Assembly: GCF_002778275.1 (NCBI RefSeq)
Contig: NZ_NESG01000004.1
Coordinates: 1 to 64,000 of the forward strand
Source of the DNA: Limnohabitans sp. G3-2
GTDB taxonomy: Bacteria > Pseudomonadota > Gammaproteobacteria > Burkholderiales > Burkholderiaceae_C
Direction of reading: 5' to 3'
DNA length: 64,000 bases
The notes under the pieces were generated by a model, which was given only the letters and a program-made list of their open reading frames with translations, ran no database searches and was not told the DNA's origin. This document shows positions 61,583 to 64,000 of this stretch, one piece after another. The position numbers and the translations under genes are program-made. Each line of letters opens with the position of its first letter. The stretch's first letter is position 1.

Positions 61583-62059
61583 TCAGTGCAGCTGCACCGA
61601 AGCGGCCAGGGGCACTTGTTCGAAAACCAGTTTCTGAATTGCCAAAAACTCGTCATTCAAAGTGGTGTCGTTGGGGTAAGCGGCCATGGCTTGCTTGGCG
61701 ACTTGCAATGCCTTGACATGCTCAAACTGGCAGCGCAGAACGCGGATCAGATGACGCCATGTGAAGGGTGTGGTGGCTGCGCCTTGTGTCTCCACCAGTT
61801 TGCGCAGGTGCTCTTCGGCCGTGGTCCAGTCTTTTTGGATTTCGGCCAGCAAAGCACTGATGGACAGGATGTCTTCGCTCTCGGGGTACAGGCTCTGACC
61901 CGCAGCGGCCAAGGCGTTGGCCAAGTCGATCCGGTCAGCGGCCACCAGGTCGGCCAAGGTTTGCCGAATTTCAGCGGCAGAGAACTGCGACACGACCCGC
62001 ATGCTGGGCATTTGCCCCATAACGGCTTGTGACAGCATGGCTTGGTAAAGGGATGTCAT
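61583..62059 (-). CDS. TPR-like helical protein beside flagellin (paralogue 1)
   Basis: This 158-residue, all-helical protein is of unknown function. Alternating helices with A/L/Y spacing resemble tetratricopeptide repeats. It shares a pattern with the protein at 62403-62861: IRQ-x2-ADLV, then P-x-SEDIL-x-I-x-AL, DW-x2-A, QG, TW, RVLRC and a C-terminal EF-x3-Q. It lies 53 bp before flagellin and has a GGAGA Shine-Dalgarno sequence at ATG 62059. A role in flagellin export, stability or modification is suggested by position and sigma-54 control only. Confidence 0.75.
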   Translation of the reverse strand: MTSLYQAMLSQAVMGQMPSMRVVSQFSAAEIRQTLADLVAADRIDLANALAAAGQSLYPESEDILSISALLAEIQKDWTTAEEHLRKLVETQGAATTPFTWRHLIRVLRCQFEHVKALQVAKQAMAAYPNDTTLNDEFLAIQKLVFEQVPLAASVQLH

Positions 62060-62128
62060 ATGCAGTCTCCTGAATGAAAGTGTCAAAATTTCGGTGGCAC
62101 AGCGCCAAAACCGAGGATGAACACTTCT

Positions 62129-62146
62129 AAGCAAACCGCGTGCCAG
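62129..62146 (-). promoter_or_regulatory. Sigma-54 promoter before paralogue 1 and flagellin
   Basis: The minus-strand sequence CTGGCACGCGGTTTGCTT is a near-consensus sigma-54 promoter, with GG and GC spaced by 10 bp. It lies about 70 bp before the start at 62059. The rest of the 62060-62402 gap contains no gene apart from the terminator at 62312. Confidence 0.9.
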
Positions 62147-62311
62147 CTTTTCTTTAGCCTATTTCCGACTTTTTTTCAAATATATTGACGCTGTCGCCTC
62201 TCAAGAACCCGTTCGAGCTGTCGAAAGCATGACATTGGGGCGGGATAGGGCCTGAGGCTTGCCGCTGCCACTTGCCGCTTGGCAAAGTCTTGCCGCCCAT
62301 GCCGGCGGGCG

Positions 62312-62346
62312 AAAAAAAACGGCCCCCTCTGTTCAGAGGGGGCCGC
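62312..62346 (-). terminator. Rho-independent terminator after paralogue 2
   Basis: A GC-rich minus-strand hairpin (CGGCCCCCTCTG with its complement) is followed by eight T. It separates the paralogue-2 transcript from the paralogue-1/flagellin transcript. Confidence 0.93.
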
Positions 62347-62402
62347 GGGTGTCGGCGAAATGATGGTTGCTAGCAATCAGGGTCGCGGCGCGACCCCGTC
62401 GC

Positions 62403-62861
62403 TCAAGCCACTTTCAAAGCGGGCTTCACACTGATGCGCTGCAAAGAGGCAAACTCCTCTTGCAGTTGCGCGTCTTTGGGGTGCGTTGCCAAACCTTGCG
62501 CAGCAGCGGTCATGGCGCGGGCGTCGTCGCCCATGCAACGCAGCACACGCACCCATTGGCCCCAGGTCATGGCGGGAGCGGTGTGCCCTTGCAGGCTGAT
62601 CAATTTCTCCAGCACCGCACTGGCCTCAGGCCAATCTTGCCGAACTTGTGTGACCAGAGCCCGGATGACCAGAATGTCTTCGCTTTGAGGAAATCGGCGA
62701 AGGGCCTCGTGTGACAAGCTGTCGGCTTCCGTCAAACGGTTTTGACCCACCAAGTCGGCAATCGATTGACGGATTTTGGTCGGGCTCAGCTCTTGGCTTG
62801 CACTGGTCAACAGGGCAGAGTAGGTCGTTTTGCCCAGAAAGTCGGTTGCGGCTTGCAGCAT
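62403..62861 (-). CDS. TPR-like helical protein near flagellin (paralogue 2)
   Basis: This 152-residue helical protein is clearly related to the one at 61583-62059. Shared residues include IRQSIADLV, RFPQSEDILVIRAL, DWPEA, LQG, TWGQWVRVLRC and EEFASLQ. It has no signal peptide or known catalytic motif. It is transcribed alone, between a sigma-54 promoter (62920-62937) and a strong terminator (62312-62346). The duplication next to flagellin suggests two specialised flagellar accessory proteins. Confidence 0.75.
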   Translation of the reverse strand: MLQAATDFLGKTTYSALLTSASQELSPTKIRQSIADLVGQNRLTEADSLSHEALRRFPQSEDILVIRALVTQVRQDWPEASAVLEKLISLQGHTAPAMTWGQWVRVLRCMGDDARAMTAAAQGLATHPKDAQLQEEFASLQRISVKPALKVA

Positions 62862-62917
62862 GCGTAGCTCCTTGATGTGATCGGCAACATTTCGCCGTTG
62901 GGGAATTCTTCATACAT

Positions 62918-62947
62918 CTAAGCAATTTGTGGGCCTGCGTTGCTTAG
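62918..62947 (-). promoter_or_regulatory. Probable sigma-54 promoter overlapped by an inverted repeat
   Basis: The minus-strand GGCCCACAAATTGCTT has GG (62935-62934) and GC (62923-62922) 10 bp apart, weaker than the other two sites. A perfect 8-bp inverted repeat CTAAGCAA (62918-62925) / TTGCTTAG (62940-62947) brackets it, with one arm covering the -12 element, so a repressor could block it. The 227-bp gap to 63088 is AT-rich and holds no gene. Confidence 0.65.
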
Positions 62948-63088
62948 GTGTATCCGTGAATTCAAATAAGTCTTTAAGTGAAACTGAACTTAATGATTTT
63001 TTGACTGATATCAGTGAGATCAATTCATGGGATTAAAGTGGATAGAGGTAATGATTTTAAGATTAAGATTCGGAAAATTTAAATTACC

Positions 63089-64000
63089 TTAATCTGTTAT
63101 GCTGAATGTCCCGCACAGGGTGTCAATTGATTTTATATTTGGATATTTTAAATATAGTTTATTGAGGCTTTTTAAGAAATCTTCCGGTAAAATAAAATCA
63201 TTTATCGAGTTGTGAAATAAAGGGACGTCAATAATTTTGGCTTGATATTGATTTGATTTATTTTTCGATTGGAAGCAAAGTTCTGTACCCCAGAGATGCC
63301 AGCCCATATTGGGATCAATCGCCACATTGGCATCTTCATGCAAGGCGACAGCAAATTCATCTATAGAGCAGGCATTGTTTGCAGCACCATTGTTGAATAA
63401 ATTTTTTCTGTCAATTAAAAGTCCGGATTTTGAAATTTTTCCATTGGCATCTATTTTCATGCCAGCAAATCCCACTGGATGTTGCGTAATATTTTGCGAT
63501 GATAGTTTTCCCAAATTTCGGCCAATAGCCATTCCAGTACCCGTTGGAAAATAGACATCTTGATGGACCAAAATTTTCCAAGGATGGCTAGATTTTTGTG
63601 CCCCTGTTTGGTATGCATCAGCTGCACTGGTTGCATTAAATACAGGAATAATTTCAGCATTGATCTCTTTCAGACCAGGAGATCGAAGTATATTCAAGTC
63701 ATATTGCCATGGTTTATTGACTGGAACAATAATACTAAAGGAGGCTGTTGGGCCTGGTTTTTCGAAAATGGTGAGTGGCCATTTTTCGCACTTAATGATC
63801 ATTTGATAAAGACTAAGTTGATCGATGGCCGTAACGCGTGGTATTCCGAGGGTTTTGGCTGAATTAACTATTGACTCCATGAATGCATCAGTTCGTGTAG
63901 GCGTATCATAACGGTCAATGATGTCAGGTAACCATCCTGAATTCAAAAACGTTTTTATGGCTGATGCTGCAGAAAAAAGGCGTGTATGGGTTTTATCCAA
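63089..64000 (-). CDS. Glycosyltransferase-like protein (GT-A fold, PF13712-like), N-terminus outside the window
   Basis: At least 303 residues are visible and the frame reaches the window edge, so the true start is probably beyond it. The C-terminal half resembles the glycosyltransferase-like family with HQDVYF (metal-site-like HQD), VGFAGMKID, a CSIDEFAVAL acceptor-site-like motif and GWHLWGTELC. AT content is far higher than in neighbours, a sign of horizontal transfer. The position beside flagellin suggests flagellin or surface-glycan glycosylation (inference). It could also belong to a polysaccharide locus further right. Confidence 0.7.
   Translation of the reverse strand: MDKTHTRLFSAASAIKTFLNSGWLPDIIDRYDTPTRTDAFMESIVNSAKTLGIPRVTAIDQLSLYQMIIKCEKWPLTIFEKPGPTASFSIIVPVNKPWQYDLNILRSPGLKEINAEIIPVFNATSAADAYQTGAQKSSHPWKILVHQDVYFPTGTGMAIGRNLGKLSSQNITQHPVGFAGMKIDANGKISKSGLLIDRKNLFNNGAANNACSIDEFAVALHEDANVAIDPNMGWHLWGTELCFQSKNKSNQYQAKIIDVPLFHNSINDFILPEDFLKSLNKLYLKYPNIKSIDTLCGTFSITD

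Overview
The window is about 60% GC and reads as the chromosome of a Burkholderiales bacterium, most like Comamonadaceae (Limnohabitans/Rhodoferax type). The evidence is the gene set: cysteine locus with APS reductase and no cysJ, pobA next to an IclR regulator, flagellar fliE-fliJ order, and family-typical protein sequences. No species call is possible from the sequence alone.

Region 1 (1-11.6 kb) is the right-hand part of an integrative element. It starts with the last codons and terminal repeats of a probable IS21-family element. Then come a small XRE regulator with two palindromic operators, a divergent 508-residue protein I do not recognise, and a type I restriction-modification operon (hsdM-hsdS-Mrr-like nuclease-hsdR). 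A tyrosine integrase lies next to a 50-nt 3' fragment of tRNA-Pro(GGG) that marks the attachment site. The left end of the element is outside the window.

Region 2 (11.6-36.3 kb) is core chromosome. It holds a FixJ-type response regulator, tRNA-Asn, a TonB-dependent receptor under a TPP riboswitch (so probably for a thiamine-related ligand), a ferredoxin/ferredoxin reductase pair, and an assimilatory sulfate reduction operon (tauE-cysI-DUF934-cysH-cysD-cysN). These are followed by a branched-chain-type binding protein, a glutamate-synthase-like flavoprotein, an MnmC-type oxidase, yggX, fpr, dsbB, argA, hrpA and a toxin-antitoxin pair with an apparently leaderless toxin mRNA.

Region 3 (36-49 kb) carries a DUF1003 protein, a large secreted alpha/beta hydrolase, an MFS exporter, a CoA transferase, pobA with its divergent IclR regulator, and a complete LivFGMHK-type ABC transporter that may import aromatic acids for pobA.

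Region 4 (49-64 kb) is motility. It has an outer-membrane-like protein, a chemoreceptor, the operon flrC-like/fliE-fliF-fliG-fliH-fliI-fliJ behind a sigma-54 promoter, flagellin, two paralogous helical-repeat proteins each with its own sigma-54 promoter, and the AT-rich end of a glycosyltransferase-like gene.

Two repeat families cut across the core. REP-like palindromes fill many intergenic gaps; they share head, loop and tail but have stems that differ by compensatory changes. A second 70-bp element sits in frame inside two conserved genes, cysN and hrpA.
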